Assembly: GCA_965372385.1 (NCBI GenBank)
Contig: CBDVCD010000006.1
Coordinates: forward strand, 1-36,423
Reading direction: 5' to 3'
From: JASJBU01 sp965372385
Lineage (GTDB): Bacteria; Pseudomonadota; Gammaproteobacteria; Chromatiales; Chromatiaceae
Length of the DNA: 36,423 bases
A program made the position numbers and the translations under genes. Below, piece after piece: positions 1-8,250 of the stretch. The notes below the pieces were generated by a model. The model was not told the origin of the DNA. It did not search any database and saw only the letters and a list, made by a program, of their open reading frames with translations. How positions within the stretch are numbered: the first letter of the stretch is position 1; every line of letters begins with the position of its first letter.

Positions 1-386
1 AAGGCAAAGGCCAGCATCAGCGAAAGCTTGAGATCCAGGCCGGAAAAGAGCCGCACACCTATCGAGTCCAGAGCAAAGATAATCGCCCCGAAGAGGGCAA
101 TGATGATTGAGGTATGCAACGCCGTTACCGACCAGACCTGCGGCCGTATCAACACCTTCAGGTTCAGCTTCAGACCCACGGTGAACAACAGCAGTGTGAT
201 ACCCAAATCAGCAAGCTTCTGCAACACCTCGCCGCTTGCAATACCCAGGTGATTGAGTACGAAACCGGTTGCCAGAAAACCCACCAATGGCGGCAGGCTA
301 ATCAATCTTGCCAGGAAGCCGAGGAAAAAAGCCAGAGTGATCCAGGTAACATCACCCAGCGCTATTGCTACCCATTCAAAATCCAT
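1..386 (-). CDS. Cation:proton antiporter, CPA2 family (N-terminal part, runs off the left edge)
   Basis: Reading leftwards from an ATG at 386 gives 128 residues without a stop before the window edge. The protein begins MDFEWVAIALGDVTWITLAF and continues with RLISLPPLVGFLATGFVLNH and a run of hydrophobic helices. The PPLVGFLATG block and the following LLLFTVGLKLNL segment are typical of the first membrane helices of KefB/YbaL-type monovalent cation:proton antiporters, which exchange K+ or Na+ for protons across the inner membrane. A weak AGGG lies upstream of the ATG. Only the N-terminal third is visible, so a C-terminal TrkA-N regulatory domain cannot be judged. The family call is from motif recognition; ion specificity is unknown. 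Confidence 0.72.
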   Translation of the reverse strand, partial: MDFEWVAIALGDVTWITLAFFLGFLARLISLPPLVGFLATGFVLNHLGIASGEVLQKLADLGITLLLFTVGLKLNLKVLIRPQVWSVTALHTSIIIALFGAIIFALDSIGVRLFSGLDLKLSLMLAFA

Positions 387-503
387 AGACTTTTTACCCT
401 GCCTTATTCAGGTTTGAATTCGCATAATCAAGCCACAGATTGAGAGAGACGATATTTTCTTCTAAAAAACTGGGTCAGGGAGCAATACTTACACCTATTA
501 GAA

Positions 504-1829
504 TCAACTGCTCTCTGAGAGCCGTTTTCCCGCAGTCAGATTGTCGGTAGCCTCTTCTACTGAGCCTGCATTCGGGTCGTCGAAGCATGACTGGTCCAGC
601 GCTCCCTCACCCTTGGCAATGATACAGCTGACGGCGCAGTCACCGGTGACGTTGCAGGCGGTACGCAGCATATCGAGCAGGCGGTCGACACCGATGATCA
701 GCGCGATACCCTCTACCGGCAGGCCGACCTGATTAAGCACCATGGTCAGCATCACCAGTCCGACCCCAGGCACCGCGGCGGTGCCGATGGAGGCCAGGGT
801 GGCGGTGAGCACCACCATCAGATACTCGGTCATACCAAGATCCACTGCATAGACGTTAGCGATAAACACCGTCGCCACACCCTGCATCATGGCGGTGCCA
901 TCCATATTGAGGGTGGCACCAAGGGGGACGGTGAAGGAGGCGACCGAGTTGTCTACGCCCATTTTAGATTCTACGGTGCGCATGGTGATCGGAATGGTGG
1001 CGCCGGAACTGGCGGTGGAGAAGGCAAAGGTGGCTGGATCGCGCATCTTGCGCAGGAAATGCAACGGATTGAGCCCGGCCAAGAGCTTGAGCAGGGTGGG
1101 ATAGGTGACAAAGGCATGCAGGCCGAGGGCAGCGGTCAGAGTCAGGAAATAGGCCAACAACGGGACGATCAGATCGAGACCCTGGGTGGCGAAGGTACGA
1201 GCGATAAGGGCGAATACCCCATAAGGGGCAAGACGCATAATGATCTCGACCATGTGCATGATCACCGTATCCAAGTCGTTGAACAGGTTCAGCACATGCT
1301 TGCCGCGCTCACCGGCGAGGGTGATGGCGATGCCGAACAGCAGGGAGAAGACGATGATCTGCAACATGTTGCCCTCGGATAGAGCGGCCACCGGGTTGGT
1401 CGGCACCATATTGATGAAGACCTGAGAGAGGGACGGTGCTTCCCTACCCTGAAAGGTTACGTCGGCAGCACCAGCTTCGAAACCCTGGCCTGGCCCGACT
1501 GCCGATGCCAAGGTCAGGGCGATGGTAATCGCCACCGCGGTGGTGAACAGATAGAGTAGAATCGCCTTGACGCTCATGCGTCCCAGGGCCGAGAGGTTAC
1601 CCAGGGAGGAGACGCCACCCACCAGGGAGACGAACACCAGCGGCACCACCAGCATCTTGAGGGAAGCAACGAAGATCGCGCCGACCACGTAGAGCAGGCC
1701 ATCGATCAGATATTCCTTGAGCAATCCCTCAGCGCCGATCAACAGATTGAGCGCAATGCCCAGCAGGGCGCCACTAGCCATCGCGAGCATGATTCGGCGG
1801 GTCATGTTGTGCGTCTTGTGATCGGTCAT
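504..1829 (-). CDS. Dicarboxylate/amino acid:cation symporter (DAACS family)
   Basis: The 441-residue protein matches the GltP/DctA/GltT family in length and motifs. A serine-rich re-entrant loop (STASSGATIP, around residue 275) is followed by the NMDGT motif, in which the Met and Asp help form the Na+ and substrate sites, and by DRLLDMLRTACNVTGD near the C-terminus, which carries the Arg/Asp/Asn substrate residues. Such proteins import C4-dicarboxylates or acidic amino acids with Na+ or H+. The ATG at 1829 has AGGA five bases upstream. An internal Met at residue 9 is possible but less favoured. The polar C-terminal tail of about 40 residues is variable in the family. Substrate cannot be assigned from sequence alone. 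Confidence 0.92.
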   Translation of the reverse strand: MTDHKTHNMTRRIMLAMASGALLGIALNLLIGAEGLLKEYLIDGLLYVVGAIFVASLKMLVVPLVFVSLVGGVSSLGNLSALGRMSVKAILLYLFTTAVAITIALTLASAVGPGQGFEAGAADVTFQGREAPSLSQVFINMVPTNPVAALSEGNMLQIIVFSLLFGIAITLAGERGKHVLNLFNDLDTVIMHMVEIIMRLAPYGVFALIARTFATQGLDLIVPLLAYFLTLTAALGLHAFVTYPTLLKLLAGLNPLHFLRKMRDPATFAFSTASSGATIPITMRTVESKMGVDNSVASFTVPLGATLNMDGTAMMQGVATVFIANVYAVDLGMTEYLMVVLTATLASIGTAAVPGVGLVMLTMVLNQVGLPVEGIALIIGVDRLLDMLRTACNVTGDCAVSCIIAKGEGALDQSCFDDPNAGSVEEATDNLTAGKRLSESS

Positions 1830-1940
1830 GGTGATCCTAGGCTTAAATCTATTGGGAGCATTGCAAGGTAACAGAAGGGTGAAGGGGAGTAAAAGTGCCG
1901 ATGTGTGGCCCTTTCAATCTCACGCTGGGTTAACGACATC

Positions 1941-1968
1941 CGGTGAATCGTCCTTACCCGATTCATCG
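1941..1968. repeat. Imperfect inverted repeat (10-base arms, 8-base loop)
   Basis: CGGTGAATCG and CGATTCATCG face each other with one G-T mismatch. The structure lies between the end of the PfkB-family gene and the start of the symporter gene, both read leftwards. No T-tract follows it on either strand in the right place for a clean intrinsic terminator. It could be an operator for the symporter or a leftover terminator stem. I see nothing else in the 260-base gap. Confidence 0.35.
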
Positions 1969-2092
1969 AAAACTTCCAGCGCATGGATTTACTTTGGCAC
2001 TTTTATCTAGCGGTTTACCACTCTTCCAACTTGAGTGCCAAGGTGATGACGTCCGCCCCCCAGGCAGGAGCGGAAACCGCTGTTTTCGGCGA

Positions 2093-3052
2093 TCAGATGT
2101 CTAAGGAACGCAATACCAGATCGTACTCGGTCTCTTCGATATCGGCGCGTTTAAACAGGCAGGTTCCTGGATAGGAGGCGGTGGCACTGCCGCAGACGAT
2201 GCCAAAGCGCAGCATCTCCTCGGTGCTTTGCTGGCGCAGACTTGCCGCGATCATACCGGCCAGCATGGCGTCTCCGCTGCCGACGGTAGAGTAGACCCGG
2301 ACTCTGGGCGCCGTGCAATGATAACTGCCCTTACTATCCACCAGTACCGCGCCCTCAGTGCCCAATGAGATGCAGACAAACTCGGTGCCGCTGCGCTGAA
2401 TCTCACGGGCGGCCTGGGCAACCGTTTCGATGCTAACAAGACTTTTCTTGATCAACATTTCCAAGACATAACGGTTGGTGCGCAACAGGAAGGGTTTTGC
2501 CTCCAAGGCGCTTTGCAGCACCGCACCGTGGGCATCGAGCGCGACTTTCCCCTGCATGGCGGAGATCCGTTCGATCAGCTCGGCATAGGTCTCTTCCGGG
2601 ACACCGGGAGGCGTCGATCCGGTCAATACCGCAAAGCCATTGGCACAATTATCCAGAAAACAGTCGGTGATCTGTTCCAACAACGGCTCTGAGATCTCAG
2701 GGCCACCGCTGTCCACCTCATACTGGCTTGGCGGTTGCTTTTGCAGCAGGGTCGCATTGATCCGGGTCTCCCCATCCACCTCGATATGGCGGTGGCCGTC
2801 ACCCAGGGAGTCGCCCAGGAGCCGCAGGAACAACTCGCCGCCTTTGCCACCGATCACACTGCAGCAGCGCACCGGGATCTCCAACTCCGCCAGGCTCCGG
2901 GCCACATTAATGCCATTGCCTCCCGGATGGTAGAGGGTTCGGGTGGCGCGTACCTTCTGGTCCGCCAGCAGTTGGGGAATCTCGTAGCTGATATCCACCG
3001 CTGGGTTGAGCGCCAACACCGCAACCGGCGTCCTGTTTTCGGCATTTGACAT
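2093..3052 (-). CDS. PfkB-family sugar kinase, 1-phosphofructokinase/6-phosphofructokinase-2 type
   Basis: About 319 residues, the usual length for the hexose-phosphate branch of the PfkB (ribokinase) family. LALNPAVDISYEI near the N-terminus is the sugar-binding start typical of FruK/PfkB/LacC. GGNGINVAR is the first family signature, and TVGSGDAMLAG near the C-terminus contains the catalytic Asp and anion hole. These enzymes phosphorylate fructose-1-P, fructose-6-P or tagatose-6-P; which one is not decidable here. Two starts are plausible. An ATG at 3070 overlaps the gpmI stop as ATGA, while an ATG at 3052 has AGGAG six bases upstream; I chose the latter. The tight coupling to gpmI suggests a glycolytic operon. 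Confidence 0.88.
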   Translation of the reverse strand: MSNAENRTPVAVLALNPAVDISYEIPQLLADQKVRATRTLYHPGGNGINVARSLAELEIPVRCCSVIGGKGGELFLRLLGDSLGDGHRHIEVDGETRINATLLQKQPPSQYEVDSGGPEISEPLLEQITDCFLDNCANGFAVLTGSTPPGVPEETYAELIERISAMQGKVALDAHGAVLQSALEAKPFLLRTNRYVLEMLIKKSLVSIETVAQAAREIQRSGTEFVCISLGTEGAVLVDSKGSYHCTAPRVRVYSTVGSGDAMLAGMIAASLRQQSTEEMLRFGIVCGSATASYPGTCLFKRADIEETEYDLVLRSLDI

Positions 3053-3066
3053 GTCATTCTCCTGGC

Positions 3067-4584
3067 TCATCTTAATCCACCTTTCATGATGAGACTGCGT
3101 CCCGTCATCACGGGCGGTCGGGGCAGGCCGAGCAGATCAAGCACCGTTGGTGCAATGTCGGACAGGCCTCGGCCTATGCGTAAACGAACCGGTCCTTCAC
3201 CCATGATCAGAAAGGGCACCGGATATTCGGTGTGTTGGGTATGGGGCTCGCCGGTGTTGGGGTCGACCATTTCGTCGCAATTGCCATGATCGGAGGTCAG
3301 CAGTATGCGCCAGCCACGTTCCAGGGCCACACGGAATACCCGGTGACTCTGCAGGTCGAGGGTCTCCACGGATTGGATGATGGCCTGCCGGCGCGCGGTA
3401 TGGCCGACCATATCGCCATTGGCGAGGTTGGTCAGGATGAACGAGTACTGCTCGCTCTCAATCGCATTGATCAACTTGTCCGCCACCCCGGCGGCACTCA
3501 TCTCCGGCTGTTGATCATAGGTCGCCACCTTGGGTGAAGGCACGATGATCCGGTCTTCACCCGGGTAGGGTGGCTCGCGTCCCCCGTTAAAAAAGTAGGT
3601 GACATGCGGGTATTTCTCAGTCTCGGCACAGTGGAGTTGATTCAGACCGACATCGCTGATGATCTCCGCCAACACCTGTTCCGGCACCTGCGGGGAAAAC
3701 AGCACACCGAAGGGGTAGGTGGCGTCGTACTCAGTCATACAATAGAGCTGCCTGGGTCCCACACCCTCCCGATCGAAGATGTCGAAATCGTTCAGACCGA
3801 CGGCAGCGGACAGCTGGCGAGCACGGTCGCTGCGGAAATTGAAGAATAGAATGGGCTCATCCTTGGGGATGCCGACGTGGTCGCCGATGACCGTGGGCAG
3901 GATGAACTCGTCTCCTTCGCCACGCTCATACGCCTCTTCGATAGCCGCTTTAGCCGAATTGGCCTTCAGTCCCTTGCCGCGGATGATGGTATCCCAGGCA
4001 CGCTGGGTGCGGTCCCAATTGTTGGCCCGGTCCATGGCACAGTAACGGCCGCTCAGGGTGGCAATCCCTCCTCGGTCGAAGCTTGACAAGGCCTCCTCCA
4101 GCGTGGCCAGGTAACTGAGCCCGCCTTTGGGGGAAGTATCTCGCCCATCCGTGATCATATGCACCACTGGCTCGATCTTCGCTTTGCGTAGCAGATCCAG
4201 GATTCCGAGAAGATGTTCGATATGCGAGTGGACGCCACCATCCGAGACCATACCCACCAGGTGCAGGCGTGAGGTCCCCTGCAGCATCTCCTGCCAGGCG
4301 GGCTGGTCGGCCAGACTGCCGTCATAAATCGCATCGGCGATGCGCACAAGATCCTGTTCCAGGATGCGTCCGGAGCCCAGCGTCAGATGGCCTACCTCGG
4401 AGTTGCCGAATTGCGAATCGGGTAGACCAACGGCTCGCCCGGAAGCTTGCAATGCGGTGTGTGGGTAGGAGGCGAAGTAATAATCGAGATACGGTGTTTT
4501 TGCCAGGGCCCAGGCATTGTGAGCACGACTGGGATTGAGGCCGAAGCCATCAAAAATGGCGAGTAAAACGGGACGAGGCTTCAC
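3067..4584 (-). CDS. gpmI: 2,3-bisphosphoglycerate-independent phosphoglycerate mutase
   Basis: The 505-residue protein is a full-length alkaline-phosphatase-superfamily phosphoglycerate mutase, interconverting 3- and 2-phosphoglycerate with Mn2+. The nucleophile Ser62 sits in NSEVGH. The N-terminal metal ligand is in IFDGFG, ITDGRDTSPKGG and GRYCAMDR form the substrate pocket, and ANGDMVGHT with SDHGNCDEM carry the C-terminal metal ligands. The usual MDRD is MDRA here (D to A), a small departure next to the conserved Arg. The stop overlaps a possible ATG of the downstream PfkB-family gene by four bases. It is divergent from the GTPase genes, so the 4585-4728 gap must hold promoters for both directions. 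Confidence 0.96.
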   Translation of the reverse strand: MKPRPVLLAIFDGFGLNPSRAHNAWALAKTPYLDYYFASYPHTALQASGRAVGLPDSQFGNSEVGHLTLGSGRILEQDLVRIADAIYDGSLADQPAWQEMLQGTSRLHLVGMVSDGGVHSHIEHLLGILDLLRKAKIEPVVHMITDGRDTSPKGGLSYLATLEEALSSFDRGGIATLSGRYCAMDRANNWDRTQRAWDTIIRGKGLKANSAKAAIEEAYERGEGDEFILPTVIGDHVGIPKDEPILFFNFRSDRARQLSAAVGLNDFDIFDREGVGPRQLYCMTEYDATYPFGVLFSPQVPEQVLAEIISDVGLNQLHCAETEKYPHVTYFFNGGREPPYPGEDRIIVPSPKVATYDQQPEMSAAGVADKLINAIESEQYSFILTNLANGDMVGHTARRQAIIQSVETLDLQSHRVFRVALERGWRILLTSDHGNCDEMVDPNTGEPHTQHTEYPVPFLIMGEGPVRLRIGRGLSDIAPTVLDLLGLPRPPVMTGRSLIMKGGLR

Positions 4585-4797
4585 AATGTTTCCTTAGCTG
4601 TTTCGATGGGGCAAGTATCCATACTCTGGTACGGGCTGCAAGTGGAATATTCGTTGTCAAGAGATAGCGATATCTTGGTTTGATCCAGTCTTTCATCAGC
4701 TTGTTCATAGGCAAGGTAAAATTGTACGATGAACAGCAAGCGTTTTCTTAAAGCCAAGCTAATCAAGCCTCCAGGCAACGGGGGCAAAAGGGTTTAC

Positions 4798-6291
4798 ATG
4801 CAAAAAATCCACCCAGTACGTCTGCTGCTGATCCTCGGGGTCGGCGTACTGTTTCTGTTGTTTCTGTTGCTCGCGTTGCTGCTGAGCGATGCTCTGCTGA
4901 ATTTTTACGTCAATCTGCGGGAGGTGCCCAATTGGCTGGCCTGGGGCCTGCTGGGCGGCCTGGGGCTGCTCTCCCTGCTGTTGGGCTGGTTGCTGATCCG
5001 GCTGCTACGGCCCAAATCCGCACCCCCTCAAACCCCCGAAAAGCCCGCTCCGGTGACGCTGGAGCAGGTCGAAGCCCGCCTGGATAGCGCCCGCACTGCA
5101 GAACTGGATACCAGTGAGGCGGAGGAGGAGCTGGTGCAGCTGCAGGAGAGACGCCAAGCCGGGGTGATCCATGTGGCCCTGTTCGGTGATATCAGCAGCG
5201 GCAAATCGAGCCTGATCAAGGCCCTGTTGCCGGATGCCCAGGTGGAGGTGCAGGTCACCGGCGGCACCACCCGGGAGTTGCGGGAGTACACCTGGACCAG
5301 TCCGGCCGGCGACCGGCTGGTACTCACCGACATGCCCGGTCTGGACGAGCCGGGACGGGAGAAGGACGCATGGGTGCGGGATGAGGCCCTGCGGGCCCAT
5401 CTGGTGGTCTATGTCTGCGAGGGTGACCTGACGCGTAGTCAGGCCGGGGAACTGAGCCAACTATTGACGCTGAACAAGCCCCTGATTCTGGCTCTGAATA
5501 AGATCGATCGCTACCAGCCCAGCGAACTGGAACTGCTCAAGGATCGTTTGCGGCAACAAGTCGACCCGTTGGGCGAGGCCGAGGTGGTGGCGATCAGCTC
5601 CGGTGGTCGTCAGTCCGTGGTGCGGATTTTGTCGGACGGCAGGGAAGAGGAGGTTATTCGACAACTGCCACCCCAAGTGGATGAGCTGACCCGGGCCATT
5701 CAACGTCATGTGGACGGCGGTCCGGAGACCCTAAACCAGTTGCGGGACAGTGCCGTCTTCGTATTGGTCTCTCGCCAGCTGGATCAGGCCCTGGCCAGGC
5801 ATCGGCAGGAGCAGGCGGAGAAATTGGTCTCAGGCTATGCTAAGAAGGCCATGGTGGGCGCCATCGCCGCCATGACCCCGGGGAGCGATATCCTGATCCA
5901 GGGTTATCTCGCCACCCTGATGGTAAAAGCGCTATCAAATCTCTATGAAATACCGGTGCGTAAGGTGGATGTGGAGCTGCTGCTGGAGCTGGTGCAGAAG
6001 TATGTGCGGGGCCATTCGACCCTGGTGCTGGCGATTGCCGGCAATGCCCTGAAGGCCTTTCCTGGGGTTGGAACCCTGGCAGGTGGTATATTGCATGCCA
6101 TTGCGTACGGCTATCTGTTCGAGGCCTTGGGCCGCGGGGTTGCCACTTCCTTGGCCACACGGGGCGAACTGCATCCGCTGCAGGCCGCCAATCAATTTAA
6201 GGAGTCCTTAGGTGAAGGTCTTAGAGCGTCTTCGCAACATTACGCCAAACTGGCGCTGGAAGAGATCCGCCGCGCCGGACGATCGAAATAG
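4798..6291 (+). CDS. Membrane GTPase with DUF697-like C-terminal region (first of tandem pair)
   Basis: Two adjacent membrane helices lie near the N-terminus (LLLILGVGVLFLLFLLLALL, then LAWGLLGGLGLLSLLLGWLL), followed by a proline-rich linker and a Ras-like/Era-like GTPase domain. G1 is GDISSGKS (about residues 130-137), G3 is DMPG (178-181) and G4 is NKID (234-237). The C-terminal third has the small-residue-rich hydrophobic pattern of DUF697 (AMVGAIAAMTPGSDILIQGY and GNALKAFPGVGTLAGGILHA). YcjF/YcjX-like stress GTPases share this architecture, but no specific function is known to me. The ATG at 4798 has AGGG five bases upstream. An in-frame ATG at 4729 would add 23 basic residues and has only a distant AAGG. 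The end overlaps the next gene by 80 bases. Confidence 0.82.
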   Translation: MQKIHPVRLLLILGVGVLFLLFLLLALLLSDALLNFYVNLREVPNWLAWGLLGGLGLLSLLLGWLLIRLLRPKSAPPQTPEKPAPVTLEQVEARLDSARTAELDTSEAEEELVQLQERRQAGVIHVALFGDISSGKSSLIKALLPDAQVEVQVTGGTTRELREYTWTSPAGDRLVLTDMPGLDEPGREKDAWVRDEALRAHLVVYVCEGDLTRSQAGELSQLLTLNKPLILALNKIDRYQPSELELLKDRLRQQVDPLGEAEVVAISSGGRQSVVRILSDGREEEVIRQLPPQVDELTRAIQRHVDGGPETLNQLRDSAVFVLVSRQLDQALARHRQEQAEKLVSGYAKKAMVGAIAAMTPGSDILIQGYLATLMVKALSNLYEIPVRKVDVELLLELVQKYVRGHSTLVLAIAGNALKAFPGVGTLAGGILHAIAYGYLFEALGRGVATSLATRGELHPLQAANQFKESLGEGLRASSQHYAKLALEEIRRAGRSK

Positions 6292-7594
6292 ATCCGACAG
6301 CGGGGATCATCTAACCCTGGCCCGTGAGAGCCTGCAGGAGCTGCTGCAGGATCAACGGGTGCCGGCGGATGTGCGCGAGACCCTGGCCGCCGACTACCAG
6401 GAGGTGGAGCAGATGCTTGAGAAGCTGGAGCAGGGTCATCTGCATCTGGCTGCGTTCGGCCGGGTCAGCGTGGGTAAATCGGCCCTGCTCAATGCCCTGC
6501 TGGGTGAGGTGCGCTTCAGCACCAGCCCGCTGCATGGCGAGACCCGTACCAGCCAGGCCGGTCAGTGGCGGGAGTTCCAGGAGGGCAATGTGTTCCTGGT
6601 CGACACCCCGGGGATCAACGAGGTGGACGGCGAATCCCGCGAGCAGCTGGCCCGGGAGGTGGCCTCTAGATCCGACTTGGTGTTGTTTGTGGTGGACGGA
6701 GACCTGACCGACACCGAGATCGATGCCCTGCGTTCAGTGGCGGCACAGCATCGTCCCATTCTGCTCATTCTGAACAAGTCCGATCGTTATACCCAGGAAG
6801 AGCGGGAGTCGCTCCTGCACTCACTACGGCGTCACAGTGAGGGGTTGGTCGATGCCCGCAATGTGGTAGCCGCGGCAGCGGATCCGGCAATACAGCAGGT
6901 GATTCGAGTGGACGAGGCCGGCAACGAGACCTGGGGCGAGCGTCGTCCGCCGCCCAATATCAACGACGTGCGGGAGCGGCTCTGGCACATCCTGGAATCC
7001 GAGGGCAAGACCCTCGCCGCCCTCAACGCCTCCCTGTTCGCGGGGCAACTCAGCGATCAGGTAGGACAACGGGTACTGGCGGCCCGCCGCACCCTGGGGC
7101 AACGGGTGATCCATAGCTATTGCGTGGGCAAGGGGGTGGCGGTGGCCATCAACCCGGTGCCTGTGGCGGACCTGTTGGCGGCAGCGTTGGTGGATGTCTC
7201 CATGCTGACCCATCTCTCCAAACTCTACGGTCTTCCGCTGACCCGCAGTGAGGCGGGGGGGCTGATCAAGACCATCGGCGCACAGATGCTGTTGCTGATG
7301 GGCACGATATGGGCGGTACACTTCGTCTCCTCGGCATTGAAGTTGGGTACCGGCGGCCTGTCGGCGGTGGTAACCGGGGGCGCCCAGGGCGCGGTCGCCT
7401 ACTACAGCACCTACGTGGTGGGGCAGGTGGCCGAGCGCTATCTGGCCCAGGGCAAGTCCTGGGGCGAGGGCGGACCCAAGTTCGTGGTGCGGGAGATACT
7501 CGATAACCTGGATCGCAACTCCATCATGAAGCAGGCTAAACAGGAGATCCGGGAGAAGCTGAAAGTCACTCCCCAATCAGCTCCAAGCGCCTGA
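6212..7594 (+). CDS. GTPase with DUF697-like C-terminal region (second of tandem pair)
   Basis: The 460-residue paralogue of the preceding gene lacks its N-terminal membrane helices. G1 is GRVSVGKS (83-90), G3 is DTPG (131-134) and G4 is NKSD (188-191). A hydrophobic C-terminal region follows (VAVAINPVPVADLLAAALVD and a later helix around AQMLLLMGTIWAVHFVSSAL), matching the DUF697 pattern. The start is GTG at 6212 with a strong TAAGGAG seven bases upstream. It lies inside the previous coding region, so the two genes overlap by 80 bases in different frames. Such an overlap suggests translational coupling and a joint role, perhaps as a heteromeric membrane-remodelling or stress GTPase; that is inference. 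Confidence 0.82.
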   Translation: MKVLERLRNITPNWRWKRSAAPDDRNRSDSGDHLTLARESLQELLQDQRVPADVRETLAADYQEVEQMLEKLEQGHLHLAAFGRVSVGKSALLNALLGEVRFSTSPLHGETRTSQAGQWREFQEGNVFLVDTPGINEVDGESREQLAREVASRSDLVLFVVDGDLTDTEIDALRSVAAQHRPILLILNKSDRYTQEERESLLHSLRRHSEGLVDARNVVAAAADPAIQQVIRVDEAGNETWGERRPPPNINDVRERLWHILESEGKTLAALNASLFAGQLSDQVGQRVLAARRTLGQRVIHSYCVGKGVAVAINPVPVADLLAAALVDVSMLTHLSKLYGLPLTRSEAGGLIKTIGAQMLLLMGTIWAVHFVSSALKLGTGGLSAVVTGGAQGAVAYYSTYVVGQVAERYLAQGKSWGEGGPKFVVREILDNLDRNSIMKQAKQEIREKLKVTPQSAPSA

Positions 7595-7649
7595 GCCACA
7601 ACTTAGGGCTGCGGAAAAATGATTTGTCCGTGGCCCTAATGCGAACGTT

Positions 7650-7753
7650 GGATAGCCGACATGCACCTCCGTGGGACGCCGTGAATACTTCCCTGTCGGC
7701 TTGACGGTAGCATTCCTGCTACCGACACCCGCGGAGATTCATGTCGGCTATCC
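7650..7753. repeat. Palindromic intergenic repeat element (nested hairpins)
   Basis: Outer arms GGATAGCCGACATG (7650-7663) and its exact complement (7740-7753) enclose an inner perfect hairpin CGGTAGCA-TTCC-TGCTACCG (7705-7724). The internal text GGGACGCCGTGAATAC resembles a dispersed intergenic repeat seen in Chromatiales and related gammaproteobacteria; this is from memory, not a search. The element sits alone in the 269-base gap between the second GTPase gene and iscX. No transposase is attached, so it is REP/MITE-like rather than an insertion sequence. Confidence 0.7.
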
Positions 7754-7863
7754 GATGAACCGTTTAGTATATTTACCCTTCAGCGACGATGGTCAAGCTG
7801 ATGGCTTGTCCCTTTATAATGCGCAAATAATCACAATTGTTGGCTAACAGACAGGAGACTGAA

Positions 7864-8064
7864 ATGGGTCTGAAATGGGTGGATACTCTGGATATTGCGA
7901 TCGAGCTGGATGAGGCCTATCCGGATGTCGATCCCCGGGCGGTCAACTTTGTCGATCTGCGCAACTGGGTGATGGGACTGGATGAGTTTGACGATGATCC
8001 GGAACACTCCGGTGAAAAGATCCTGGAAGCGATCCAGGCGGCCTGGATCGAGGAGCAGGCGTGA
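7864..8064 (+). CDS. iscX: Iron-sulfur cluster assembly protein IscX
   Basis: The 66-residue acidic protein has the full IscX pattern: MGLKWVDTLDIAIELDEAYP, then VDLRNWVMGLDEFDDDPEHS and EKILEAIQAAWIEEQA. IscX binds IscS and ferrous iron and tunes iron-sulfur cluster assembly. It is usually the last gene of the isc operon, next to fdx; here it stands alone between two palindromic repeats, so it must have its own promoter or has been separated from the operon. The ATG at 7864 has AGGAG about six bases upstream, and an upstream in-frame codon at 7837 has no ribosome site. Length equals that of the E. coli protein. Confidence 0.95.
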   Translation: MGLKWVDTLDIAIELDEAYPDVDPRAVNFVDLRNWVMGLDEFDDDPEHSGEKILEAIQAAWIEEQA

Positions 8065-8177
8065 TCCTGGCTGGTTTTCGTGCAGTAACAACGGAAACCA
8101 GCGGGTGACCATCCGAAGGCGCTGATTACCCGTAGGTTGGCAACCCTTGCCGACATTCGCGTTTCGATCCGGCGGCG

Positions 8178-8205
8178 GTAGGGCGGAAAAGGGTTTCCGC
8201 CCTAC
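8178..8205. repeat. Perfect 12-base inverted repeat, dispersed-repeat type
   Basis: GTAGGGCGGAAA and its complement flank a 4-base AGGG loop in the gap between iscX and the end of ettA. This GTAGGGCGGA..TCCGCCCTAC form is a common dispersed palindrome in gammaproteobacterial intergenic DNA. A related stem (GTAGGTTGGCAACCC text near 8131) lies just upstream. It could also serve as a bidirectional transcript end for the converging iscX and ettA. Confidence 0.6.
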
Positions 8206-8250
8206 GTGGGTTGCCTGCGCCAGCAGACATGCAGCTGAATGATGGGCTAA

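Noticed and set aside
6824..7576. Minus-strand 250-codon frame inside the second GTPase gene
   Set aside because: His/Gln-rich composition typical of antisense shadows of GC-rich genes; the sense strand has clear G motifs.
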